Origin: Zonotrichia leucophrys gambelii
Taxonomy: Eukaryota > Chordata > Aves > Passeriformes > Passerellidae
Reading direction: 5' to 3'
Assembly (NCBI RefSeq): GCF_028769735.1
Contig: NC_088171.1
Coordinates: 134,773,033-134,837,032 of the forward strand
DNA length: 64,000 bases
In this document: one piece after another, positions 24,758-35,667 of the stretch
How the letters are laid out: each line of letters opens with the position of its first letter
How positions within the stretch are numbered: position 1 is the stretch's first letter
The notes under the pieces: generated by a model
Told to the model about the DNA's origin: nothing
The model's database searches: none
What the model saw: the letters and a program-made list of their open reading frames with translations, nothing else
Position numbers and translations under genes: made by a program

Positions 24758-27700
24758 GACTAATGCTTCCATGGGAACATATGAGAGAGGAAACAGAAGC
24801 ATCTCAAAAAGCACAGAGATTTCTGTTGATGGAATTTCTCTCCAGCACATGGGTAAAATACAAAATAATTTCCCCTCATTATTTTTATATATTGCTGTCA
24901 TCATAAAATAACTATTTTTGCAGATTCCTATATAGGTCAAATTTGCTTCAACTATTTGGGTATATTAAAGTAAATTGAATAAAAACAATAAACGATCATG
25001 TAAAAAACCTAGTAACAGAACAGGAACTCCATTATTTCATCTTCTTATCTCCAAGTTCACCAGAAATCCTAAAGCTCATATTATTCAAGAATAATATGAT
25101 TAACCATAGAAATTTCATGTGTTTTCACTATTATTTTGAGATCTATTTACCCCTCTACAATTATATAAAATTAGATTTAGTAGCAGGAAAAATAAACCAG
25201 ATTAAACAAATACCAACTAAGTATTTATCTCACACTTAAGCCAAACTCTTTTGAAGATTATAAAAGTCATTTTTCTATTTGTTTTTATTTCACACATTTA
25301 ATAACTTAAACAGATCACTGCAAATGATTGTATTTTTGCTGCAGAACAGGCATAATTTAAGAAAAAAACACTGTCATTTGTATTTTTTGTACTGGTGGGC
25401 CAAGAAAGCATTAATCACATAGATTACAAATATATAGTTGTTGTCATGACAAATTTGTTTACACAGCTTGCAGAAAATAATATGACACAATAATATTTTT
25501 GTATTCTAAACAAAGGAGAATTATTGAAGTTGCAAAAGTCAAGAACCCCGAGATTAGAGAATTCAACCTTAGAAATTCAAAATTATTTTTTCCCATTGGT
25601 GCAATCAACTTGTACTAGATGATCTAATTCTACATTTGCATAGTCCTTCTTCCTTGACTCATCCAATGGACCATTATGGCTGTAGCTATAACTGCCAAGC
25701 ACAAGCAATGATCATTCCAGCACCTCCTGTCTGTGCCTTAGTACCATATTCCAGCACCTTAGATCTCAAGCTGAAATTCTACACACACAGATTTCTGTTA
25801 GAAGTGTGAAATATCACACATGTGAGCAAAAGCTGAACCGTCTCCTCCTGCAAAGGATTGCTCTGGTACAGAGCTTCATGTGGCTGCCTGAAGGAAGCTT
25901 TCCTGCACTTTGCTGTGAGATTACTGCCACTGTCTGCTTTTGAAGAGCTAATGATAGCTCAAGCAGAGCTTGGGAGAGTTCAGAAATCCTCTGGCTTGCT
26001 CAGGGAGATGACCCAAAATGGACTGCAAGAGCCAGTCCATTACAATGATCTGGTTTGTGACTGATGCCTGATAAAATCCAGGTCTGCACAAGGGCAGGCG
26101 CAGCATCTGATGTCCAGCAGCTATACATAAAGGGAAGATTTCCTGTTCCCTCAAATATTTTGGTAGGCCCTCAAGAAGGTTAAAGATATGGAGATGACCT
26201 GAGTCTAAACACCTGATCTGTGCAAGTTTGGATGCCATCTCAGCTGCTGCCTGAAAGAGTCAAGTTACTTTTTCCTTCAATGGCAGAGTCACTTTCATCC
26301 TAATCGGAGGCAGTGTGAGCACTGGGTAAATTAAGAAGGCCTGTGCTGTTTAGACAGACTGCTCCAAGCACTTCACTGAGACTGTGCTGAATTAGTTTTG
26401 GCTGGCTGTGGTTCTAAAAGAACATTCAGAGACAGAATCAGTTTTTAGCTCCAAGCTACAGCATTTAATTTATGCTTTTAATTTCAAATTCTAAAATCTG
26501 GCAGAAGAGGTGGGGGAAGTTGAAGCAAAGAGTCGGCCGGCTTTGAGGGGGGCAATTACTTGTCAAAAGATCTAAAGTAAGGATATTGCTCTGGCATTAA
26601 TGTTGACTTTTTTTAATATTCTGAAGATGCAAATGTTTGTTAAAATGTCAGCTTTTCATTCAGGTTAGGTGCAAGACATAATTCAGATCAGATCCTTGTG
26701 TTTCATTTTGCTACTGAAAGATGAGTGAAAAGAGCATTTTTTCACAAAATGCTACACATCCACATACTAAAACCACATAAGTGACTTTCCATCAAAGGTC
26801 TTATTTTTGGTAGTGAATTAGAATTACACACTAAGTTGAAATCCTAACGTCACTGAAGTCAGTTGCAAAGCTCCCAATGGAAGGTGAGTGTTTCCATGTA
26901 AAGGGGGAGAACTTCAAAAGGAGAGAAGCCTCAACCTAGTGTACCTGTGAGTCCTAGAGGTTGGAAAGATTATCAGACAGAGTTAATGTTCCCTGAAAGA
27001 AGATTCAGCTCCCATTTGTACACAAGGTGTGTGATCTAATCTCTCAAATTTCATAGAAAGTCACTAAAACACATATAGGAAATAATGACAAATATGCTGC
27101 ACCATTACCTTGCATTAAATTGGATGGATGTACAAGGAGGGGAGCCACTTGTGATGTACTTGTTTTTCATATTATTCATTATTAGTTTTATTATACATTC
27201 ATTTCTGTATTTTGCAATTAATAAGTGGATGAAACCATCCACCATAATATTCTCTTAAAGTATAAAGTAGTTTAAGTACGTCAGGATGTCTGCATGCACT
27301 CATCAAACCCCATGTACCTTCCACATTCCTTCTTTGGCAGTCTGAATCATAGATGATTAGAAAAATAACACACTATTTTAACTCCTAATCTTATGCATTT
27401 TATATATTGAAATGAAAAAGCACTAGAGTGCACAGGATTTACAGCTGGGAACACTGATGGAGAGAATTAGAGAAAAAAAGGTTTCAAAACATTGACAGCA
27501 ATACCTGGATAAGCACGGAAATTCTTAGGTTTCAGAATTAGATTGGTCCATTAGATCATACTGCATTGTGCCTTCTGTTCATGAATATTTCTTCTTTATT
27601 CTCTAGGAGGAATTACAAGCATAAATTTTCTATGCACTGGTGAGAGGAATCTTTCTTTCATCTTAGTGAATACACATCTGCTACCTTGTATTCAAACAGA

Positions 27701-29906
27701 CTGATTCTTACTTTAAAGACTCATTATGTTGCATTATACAAGAAAGTGTTGCATGCCTTGAGTTATATTTATGCGTGCTAGAGCACGTAACAAATAGTAT
27801 AAGGATATGAAAGATTAATAATAGGAAAGTTATGACACTTCATCCTTTTCAAAAACATATTTTTCAATTTTTCTCATCACTTGTTTATCTCTTAAAAATT
27901 CAGAGATTCATTTCATGGTGGAAAGGTATAATTCTATGACACGGGGACAGTAATTCATATTCTCTTTAGTTAATTATATTAAATATAAGATCTGATTGGT
28001 CCTAGTTTCAATTCAATACCAGTTGTGGTTTGCTAAAGTCTAACTATTTTTAATAGAGTAGTAAATATTTATAAACTTCAAAGGGCCAAATATATGGCAC
28101 AATATTTAAACCTGAAAGCCATTTTCCCAAAATTGTTAGATTTCTCTTTCTCTCTGTAGTTCTCATACGTATTTTTTTATTATTATTTTATTTATAATGT
28201 TTTTGAAAGCTGTCCTACATTCCTTGGCCATTTTATTGGCCCATAGCTGGGTAAGAAATATAAGAGTTGCTCCATAAGAATTCAACTTCAAAGTATAAAC
28301 TTCCATCAAATTCTCTTGGCCTGAGATCAGACATTACAACCATGTTTTCAAACTGAACACAGAGAAGCAGAAGCCTGTGTTACTGGTGTACTCCCCAAAG
28401 TCATTTGGGTGCCCAGACAAAATAACTTGAAAAATTCTTAGTGCCTGAGTTTGGTTCACTGGACACAACCTAACAAGATGCTCAGGCATGCTTTAATGCA
28501 TTTAAAAATGCTTCGGTGGCTACCCGTGTACTTAAAATTGTGCCTACGTGCATGCCCACGTATGCTTCTCAAACAAGGTCTATCTTTAGTAAGGTAATGA
28601 CTGTTTCTACATTAGTTGTTCAATTTCCCTTGAGACTCCACTGGAAAGGAAAAAAAGGGCTTTGCCAAAGTGGGATTTAAATCATGCACATCCAGATCCT
28701 AATTTATTCAACTCTGAGGCTGCATTTCTCTGTTCCTCTGTGGAGTACGCATAGGAAGGAAACTTGATGGACTAGCATATTCATTTTGATAGCTAAGTAG
28801 ATATCTTTTGCCAGTGTTCAATATCCTGTAAGGTTCCTGTTTTAGCAATCTGGCCAAAAAAACATGTGGGAGTGGAGAACAAGAAATGGCACCACAGGAA
28901 CTCTGAGTGCCACAACTATGTGTGCCTGCCTCCAGCTGTGGCTCAATTAGATAATTTTCAGAGGTCACGCAACAATTGCCCAGTGTGTGTGTGGCCTTTA
29001 TAATTCAAGTAAATTTCTGCTCCTTTTTTCCCTACATGCAGAAAAATGGTTAATTTTTTTTCCAGAGTGATATGTTCTTAATATAGTTGTCATTACTTTA
29101 AATGCTTTCATAATAATACTGCATTGTGTAGCAGGAAACAAAAAGGAGGCCAGAAAAGAACACTGGATGAAAAGCAGATGAATGAAAGCTTCAGTGCTGC
29201 TTTTCAAAAGATGCAACAAACTTTCTTTTCCTCAACAAATTGAACCAGCATCTCAATTAATTCTACTAGAGATTCAGAAACAAAAAGTCAGCACAAGCAC
29301 TGAAAAACCCCCACCTGCTCTACCTTTTAAGGCACCTGTGATGGTTAAATGAATGTACAGGAAGGAAATAGTACTGCATTGCTGGGAAGCAAGAATTCCT
29401 GTCCTGTGTGTGATGTATAGCACAGTGAGTTGTCACTGCCTGGCTGTTTGCTTCCTGCCACATCCCTCTTCCTAGGGCAGGGCAGCCATTCCATGACATA
29501 TTTCCATCAGGGATAAAAGCTGTAAAAAGACAGATTCTTTCTCTTTCCCTGTTGCTTGTGTCCAGCCCCTCTGCTGTAATTCACTGATTTCAGCTACCCT
29601 GATGCAACTGTCTTTTTTCAGCTGTGCCATAAGCCAAACGAGCAGTCTGACTTGGAAAGCCACTTCCAAACTACTTGTTTAGTTCAGGATGTTTCACTGA
29701 TCTGATTTACAGTCCATCCTGAAGGCAGCCAGCTAAAAATCACAAATGTAAGTGCACAGCCTCCTCAATGAGAAGGAGAGTATGAGCAGGGACCTCTGCA
29801 GCCAGCTTCATTCTTGGGGGAAGCAGTACACAGCTACAGGCTTTATGGAAAAAACAATCAATATTCCTTAAAATGTCCCCGTTTTGTGCTGCAAGTATGT
29901 GTCTAC

Positions 29907-29966
29907 TGTTGGACTAGAGGATTATTGTAAGTCCCTTCCAAGTGAAATAACCTATTTTCTTCTATA
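29907..29966 (+). mobile_element. CR1 3'-end remnant
   Basis: Only the terminal CR1 block remains: GTTGGACTAGAGGATTATTG, then AAGTCCCTTCCAAGTGAAAT and a CTATTTTCTTCTATAG-like tail. The body is missing, as expected for extremely 5'-truncated LINE insertions. Confidence 0.72.
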
Positions 29967-30902
29967 GTAAGTTAGTGTCGGCAGAAATAGTACTCTTACT
30001 GTTTCTTTGACAGTAGCCTACCAAAAATTATTAATCGTGAGATTGTTGGTATGTAATTATCTCTATGGAATAGTTTCCTTTTTCATATTCCTTTCTCTAC
30101 GTCTCTAAACCTGTATGAAGAATTTAGCATGTTGGAGACAAGCACAGTCATAACATCAGATTCTTATGTGATTTGGGCAGTCAAAAATTTGAAGGAGCTT
30201 TGTAAGAGATAAAATATTAGAAAAACTGCTGTTAAGCAGTATAAACTTACCTTTCCCATATTCTTTTCTGGTTGTCATGTTTTGCCTTGAAAAGACAAAA
30301 ATGAGGCCACAGGAATCAATAAAAGATTTATACAATTATTTTGATATATAATTTATAAAATATGTTATGAACTTTAAGGTTGGTTCCAATAATCAAGAGA
30401 ACAAACATGCTAAAAAGTAATTTTTTTTAAATTTACTGAGAAAATAAGAAAACCACACAAAAGAAACTATTAAAGCTCCTTTGCATTATTAGAGTGTCAA
30501 GCAGATAACTTTGTGAAGGAGAGAGTTAATAGAAGTGCCTATCTACATATTTATAATATTATATTTCTTTATGAGTACCTTGTATGATTTACTTGCATTT
30601 TATTGAGGTTCAAAATGAAAAACAACATGAGCTCTTAGAAAGATGATGGTGAAGGATAAAAATGTGTGTTGAAAAGTGAATTTTGGCACAATAGTTATTG
30701 AATAAGTTTCAGTCAAGAGGGTAGAAACCAAAAATTGCTTCTTAGAAGAAGAGTCAGAGTGCACCGTTATCTTTGAAGTAAGCCCTCAGCTTTGATAACT
30801 GAGGGACATGACCAGTGGAAAAACCCTATATAACAACTAAAACCAGACTTACTCCACAGGTATACCCTACTGGTAAATTAATTTATCTTCTAATTTTGTT
30901 TT
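29967..30902. other. Unique AT-rich DNA, nothing identified
   Basis: No gene, repeat family or notable structure recognised. Confidence 0.5.
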
Positions 30903-31080
30903 CATAGCATTATAGAATAATCTGTGTTGGAAGAGACCTTAAACATTATCTAGTTCCAATTCCCCTGCCATGGACAGGAATGCCTTTCACTTCCTCAAAG
31001 TCCTATCCGGCCTGATCTTGAACACTTCCAGAGACGGAGAGATGGGACATCCACACATTAGCTCTTCTGGGAAAACTTCA
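30903..31080 (-). mobile_element. CR1 LINE 3' fragment
   Basis: Minus-strand CR1. In plus orientation it opens with CATAGCATTATAGAATAATC, the reverse of the ATTCTATG tail, then GTTGGAAGAGACCTTAAACA, CCCCTGCCATGGACAGGAAT, and a segment equivalent to the CR1 CACTTCCAGGGATGG block near 31023-31040. It stops about 175 bp from the 3' end. A dinucleotide repeat lies shortly beyond it. Confidence 0.9.
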
Positions 31081-31108
31081 ATTTTGTATCTAATATTTGC
31101 CATATATA

Positions 31109-31116
31109 TGTGTGTG

Positions 31117-31160
<44 letters not shown>
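31109..31160. repeat. (TG)n microsatellite
   Basis: About 25 TG units with one CG interruption near 31123. Long uninterrupted dinucleotide runs such as this are usually length-polymorphic. Confidence 0.97.
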
Positions 31161-31162
<2 letters not shown>

Positions 31163-32082
31163 CATGTATCTTTATGAACAAACATATGAAGAATTTTCAT
31201 CCTTTATTTCATCTGCTGAGATAAGATAATCCAAAATGAAACTGAGTAGTACTGTGTTAGCTTCATTTTCTAAGAAACATCAGTTTCATATGCATCAGTC
31301 AGCAGACATTCTTTTTAGGCTTTGCCACCCAAAATGTGTCTTGACTTTTACTGTCTTCCTCAGTCAGCAAGCATGTTATCAGCAGGTCCATCAATGAAGA
31401 AGAAGCTCCTGTGACAGGTGGAAATGTGCATTTTATGAATTAGTAAGAAACACTAAGGAGCCAGCCTCTGGCACAGGCACGGTCCTGACAGGCCATGAAG
31501 CAGCTGCGGACATGGGGCAGCTCAGAGGGCACAGGTGCTCACAGATCTATGGTATATAGGATATACAGTAACCATATTTTCTTACACTGGGGGCTGCACA
31601 AAGCATTATCATCTGTCTACCTGCACACCAAGCTGCTCTCAGAACCAAAGTCTAGCTTAATTTTTAGACATTTTTACCATCTCTTGGGGGTTTTTGTTGT
31701 TCTCTTTATAATTACAAAAACATAATTCTTTAGTCATGCAGGGACCTCCCCCTTGGAAAATGTAAGCACTTCATAAATAGGTTATCATTTGTTAGGGTTT
31801 TTTTCTAAGTGAAACGTGGCATGCATGTGTATTATGTACTGAATCTTATTGGGTTTTGAGCTTAATTAATAGTTTCACTGTTTTTAAATGTGTTTACAGC
31901 TTGCCATCTTTACCCTCACAGAAAGTGAACACAGTAAAAACTCCAATTAGATTTTACCAAGTGTTTTTTCATTTGTCAATATCATAAAATTAATAAACTA
32001 GCCACCTATGCCAATAAATAAAATGCATACATCTGGAACTTTCATAATAAAGAGTGCAGTTTCATAATCTTCAGCCCTGCAG
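31161..32082. other. Unique DNA, nothing identified
   Basis: No gene or repeat family recognised; only short frames without features. Confidence 0.5.
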
Positions 32083-32448
32083 TACCTGAACTGATCCTAC
32101 AAGAAGGATGAAGAGAAATCTTTCACTACAGAATGCAGTTATAGGACAAGGGAGAATGGGTTTGAACTGAAAGACAGAAGATTTATATTAGATAATTGGA
32201 AAAAAATCTTTACTGTGAGGGTGGTGAGACACTGAAAGAGGTTGCCCAGAGAAGCTGTGGATGCCTCATCCCTGGAAGTGCTGAAGGCCAAGTTAGATGA
32301 GTTTGAGCAACCCTTCCTAGCAGTAAGTGTCACTGTCCTTGCCATAGGGGTTGACCTTTCAGGTTTCTGCCAACACAAGCCATTCTATGATTCTATGATT
32401 TTATGATTCTATGAGTCTATGATTCTGTGAGTCTTTGAGTCTGAGTCT
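32083..32448 (+). mobile_element. CR1 LINE 3' fragment with octamer tail
   Basis: Begins at the CAGTACCTGAA-like block, continues through TTAGATAATTGG, TCTTTACTGTGAGGGTGGTG, GTTGCCCAGAGAAGCTGTGG and TCATCCCTGGAAGTGCTGAA, and ends in a run of imperfect ATTCTATG/AGTCTATG octamers at about 32383-32445. That octamer tail is the signature of CR1 3' ends, which carry a short microsatellite instead of poly(A). The copy is clearly a different subfamily from the 22478 copy. The coding frame is broken. Confidence 0.95.
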
Positions 32449-33724
32449 CTCACTTTTTTTCATGTTTTCATCAAATTTAATAAATATTTGTTTCTCCAGA
32501 TGCTAAATGGTAAGAAATTTTTTACTGACTATGATCAGAACGGTCATTAGAATGGTAGCAGGCATTTATCATGAGAACATGGGGTGAATTGGTGTATTGA
32601 CTTTGTGTTCAAAAATATGTGGTGCCCAGGGTATACTTCACTTCACATAAGGAGATTTACTGGAAAACTGTGCTCTATGTTTCATGCACATAGAGCACAA
32701 GTCAGGCAGGTATCCACTGGTTCAGTGGATGAGTGTAAGATTGCAGTGCTATCCTCTGGATGAATGGATGTTGAAAAAAAACCATCAGGTGCCCCACCCT
32801 CCTTTAGATTCCCTCCTCATACTCCATTCTAACTCAAAACCCTGCTCAAATTAATCACATTTCTTCTCTAGGATTTGTCTACAGTTATTTCAGAAACATT
32901 TCTTCTCTGTTTCCTTTTAAAAATATGTCTGTTACTTGGCTGACAGAACACCTGAACATACTTTCAGGCAGGAGGTGTGTGTGTATACTTCTTACTGAAT
33001 AGCTTTTTTCAGCTGATTTCACCTCTCTGTTTATAAGCCCTCTGTGAACAGATTGTGAAGTCTCAACAGCACTTTTTCCATTTAAGTAATGTAGCATTCC
33101 TTTTCAGGATCATTTCCATGGCTTACTGATAATGCCACAGCACTTTCTGCCTTGTCAGAACCTGTCACTATCCCTGCACCCAGCACTCTAAACATCAAAA
33201 TGATTTGCAACCAATTTACTGAAAAGCTCAAAATGTCTTCTAAAGCAATCTCTGCCACTGGAAAAATGCCATTTTTGTAAGAGGCAGCTTCATATTTATC
33301 AAGCTTTATAATACTCATATATAATAGATTGGGCATAAGACTCCAATAGCTCACACTCTTAAAGATCAGGTGAGGAACCTAGAAAGCAGTAAACAAGTAA
33401 AGCCTTGATGAAATCTGAATTAATTGAAAGATGTAGGTGCCTGTATTTAACTCAGTTGAACAGAGCCCCAAATAGTTAACAAGATTAATACAATTAAAAT
33501 ACAGGTGTGTAGTCTGTGCGATGTTGCATAGCTGCTTCCATTAGTTGTTCCTGTAGAAATCTGGCATCAGAATATAATTACAGATCCAGCTATTAAAAGA
33601 GCTATACAATTTCCTGAGTAAATGGCATTATTTTCTTCCACTCATGCCTGCAAAAGATAACAATTATGTGTAATGGAATAAAATCTTGACATTCATAGGA
33701 ATTCAAGGAAGAATTGCCACTGTA
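32449..33724. other. Unique DNA containing one strong hairpin
   Basis: No gene seen. A perfect 12-bp inverted repeat at 32669-32699 is listed separately. The 90-codon minus frame at 33082-33354 has no recognised domain. Confidence 0.5.
32669..32699. repeat. Perfect 12-bp inverted repeat, 7-nt loop
   Basis: Arms TGTGCTCTATGT (32669-32680) and ACATAGAGCACA (32688-32699) are exact reverse complements around TTCATGC. Confidence 0.95.
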
Positions 33725-33840
33725 GTAAGAATGTAAGAATTTTATTGGGTTGGACTGATGATCTGTCTAGCTCAGAGTCCTATTTGTGACAACAGGCAAG
33801 AGCGAATGCTTAGAAATAGGATGGGAGTAAGACAAAGGTC
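33725..33840 (+). mobile_element. Decayed ancient amniote interspersed repeat (tentative)
   Basis: TTATTGGGTTGGACTGATGA followed by CTGTCTAGCTCAGAGTCCTA and TTTGTGACAACAGGCAAGAG lines up with a repeat I recall from turtles and crocodilians, whose core reads approximately ACTGGGTCAGACCAAAGG, then CCATCTAGCCCAGTATCCTG and a GACAGTGGCCAATGCCAG block. The order and spacing are kept over about 75 bp, with many substitutions, which suits an old insertion. I cannot name the family with confidence; a library search is needed to place it. Confidence 0.5.
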
Positions 33841-34321
33841 AAAGCTACAAGAGATGTTTTTTCCTCATATGCTTTTTAAATCTCAGCAATCTACTGAGAG
33901 CTACTGTGCAGAAGGTTACAGCTCCTGTCTTCATGTCATGATAATATGACACCCTGCAAAAGATGAGCTGGTTGAAGCAGTGGTAAAATTGCAAAAATCG
34001 TTACAAAAAGAAACCCTCTACCCAAATTCTTTTTTAAAGTTTCCAGATGTGAAATAACTGCCACTGACTTACAAATGTGTCAGATGCTAGCTAAACTTGC
34101 TGTCATAGAAGCCATAGTTCTCAACTGAATTACTGTACCTTCTAGTTTCACTCATTAAACCTTTTTTTAATGGGTTGAGGCATCATATTATCAATTTTAG
34201 ATCCTATTACTGGTACGTTTAGATTGTAACTGAATTACTGCAATTTTTACCTAATAATTACTCAAGGGGAGCTCTTTAGCTTTCATAATATAGGGCTTTT
34301 ATTTTTTTCTTTTTGGTGTTT

Positions 34322-34412
34322 GATTGGACTCTCAGAAGGGTAACCCTTCTTGAAATGTGGTCATCAGGACTGGACACAGAATTCAAGGAAGCATCACACC
34401 ATTACCAAACAT
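34322..34412 (-). mobile_element. CR1 LINE internal fragment (short)
   Basis: Minus-strand CR1 pol fragment. TTGGACTCTCAGAAGG, then GTGGTCATCAGGACTGGACA and CAGAATTCAAGGAAGCATCA correspond to the CR1 segment encoding the FWAPQYKK region and its neighbours, read in reverse. It is short and diverged, with no 3' end; boundaries are approximate. Confidence 0.65.
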
Positions 34413-34808
34413 TGTTCATATAAACTCATTGCTACCACCTTATACTGCTATATTGCTTATATTGCTATCCAGAATGGTTAAATTGTTCATCCTATTAACA
34501 TTAATAAGAAGACTGCCACACCTAAAATTTTTTTAACCTGAAACTTGTTTCTAACCACTAAGCAAAAAAAAAAAAAAAATCTGCATCTTTTCAGCATCTG
34601 TATTCTCAAAATGTGGTTTCTCTTGTTCCAAAAGCTATTATTTGTACTTGGACTTTTTATATTCATCTAGTCCTGAACTTATTAAATGGCCCAATCAATT
34701 TGTGTTAGTGATCTGTGCTCTGTACAATGCCACACTGCTCAATAACTACTCATTTTAACAGCAACAATTTCATTGTTCTACTTTGCTGGAGTTTAAGATG
34801 TTATGACA
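34413..34808. other. Unique AT-rich DNA, nothing identified
   Basis: No gene or repeat family seen; A16 run at 34564-34579. Confidence 0.5.
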
Positions 34809-35053
34809 GGATATTTATTAAAAAGTTTTCACTGAAAAAGTATCCAGGCATTAGAATAAGTTGCCCAGGGAGGTGGTGCAGTCGCCATCTCTGGATGTGT
34901 TTAAGAGGCACCTGGATGTGGTACTTGGGGGTATGGTTAAGGGGTGATTATTCTGGTGCTGGGTGGGTGGTTGGACAGATGACCTGGAAGGTCTCTTCCA
35001 ACCTTCAATTTTCTCTTCCTTGAAGATTCTGTGAATGTGTGATTCTATAAGGT
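34809..35053 (+). mobile_element. CR1 LINE 3' fragment
   Basis: Starts at GGATATTTATTAAAAAGT (CR1 GGATATTAGGAAAAA region), continues with GTTGCCCAGGGAGGTGGTGC and CCATCTCTGGATGTGTTTAA, and ends with GACCTGGAAGGTCTCTTCCA and a GATTCTGTGA/GATTCTATAA tail. It is similar in subfamily to the 22478 copy, including the GGATGTGGTA word after the valine-rich C-terminus. Confidence 0.92.
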
Positions 35054-35258
35054 CTGATAGCTCTTCCAAAACATTTAAGTGCATACTACAAAACATTTGC
35101 CAAAAACACTATATCTGGCATTTTCCCCCAGTGATATATTTATTATTTATTCACTCAACATTTCTTATTCTGCTGCTTTAATACTTCTAATAATTCTACC
35201 CTTTTTCTACTGACAAATGTACTAGCGCCTGTCAGTAGCCTCTCTTTCCCTTGTGCTG

Positions 35259-35667
35259 TGTTGTGGCTTAGGAATGGTATTCTCCAATTTGGTAATTTAG
35301 TACTTCCAGTAGAAAGAAAACCACAAAACCCTCCCCTTCCCCTCCTCCAGTGGGGAACAAAAAAGGGAGTGATTATGGGTTGAGATAAGAACATTTTGCT
35401 GGAAACAGAAATATGATGATAAAGCAAGCAATAACAACACCGGTATTAATTACAGAAGTGTACAAAGAGAATGTGATTAACATGCAAAATGCTCAACAAT
35501 GAAAAACAGTGGTGGACAGACCTTTTGGGTCTGACAGGAAAAGGAACATCCTTTCTTCACAAAAGGGAAAGGGTCCCTTTTCCCTGGACCCTGGCAATGG
35601 TGTAATATGGTACTGAGTAACATTAGGATCTTGACCACGCCCACTCCTGCTGATCTGGGCAGAAACA
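35259..35667 (-). mobile_element. ERVL-type LTR, second subtype
   Basis: On the minus strand it runs from TGTTTCTGCCCAGATCAGCA (35667) to a terminus reading CCTAAGCCACAACA (35259). The R/U5 part, equivalent to TTCTTATCTCAACCCATAAT followed by a purine-rich GGAGGAGGGGAAGGGGAGGG, is shared in layout with the LTR at 15700. The U3 part is different, so this is a related but distinct subtype. The TG...CA ends are present, but no convincing 5-bp duplication was found, so the ends may be off by a few bases. No internal region is adjacent. Confidence 0.68.

Larger units (their letters stand above)
22817..29906. other. Unique DNA with simple repeats, no gene seen
   Basis: There is no supported gene or classified transposon in 7 kb. 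G+C-richer patches at 23040-23290 and 25840-26330 give 70-96-codon frames with no recognisable domain. The segment 29280-29700 is similar. These patches could be decayed repeats or conserved non-coding DNA; alignment to other birds would tell. Confidence 0.5.
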
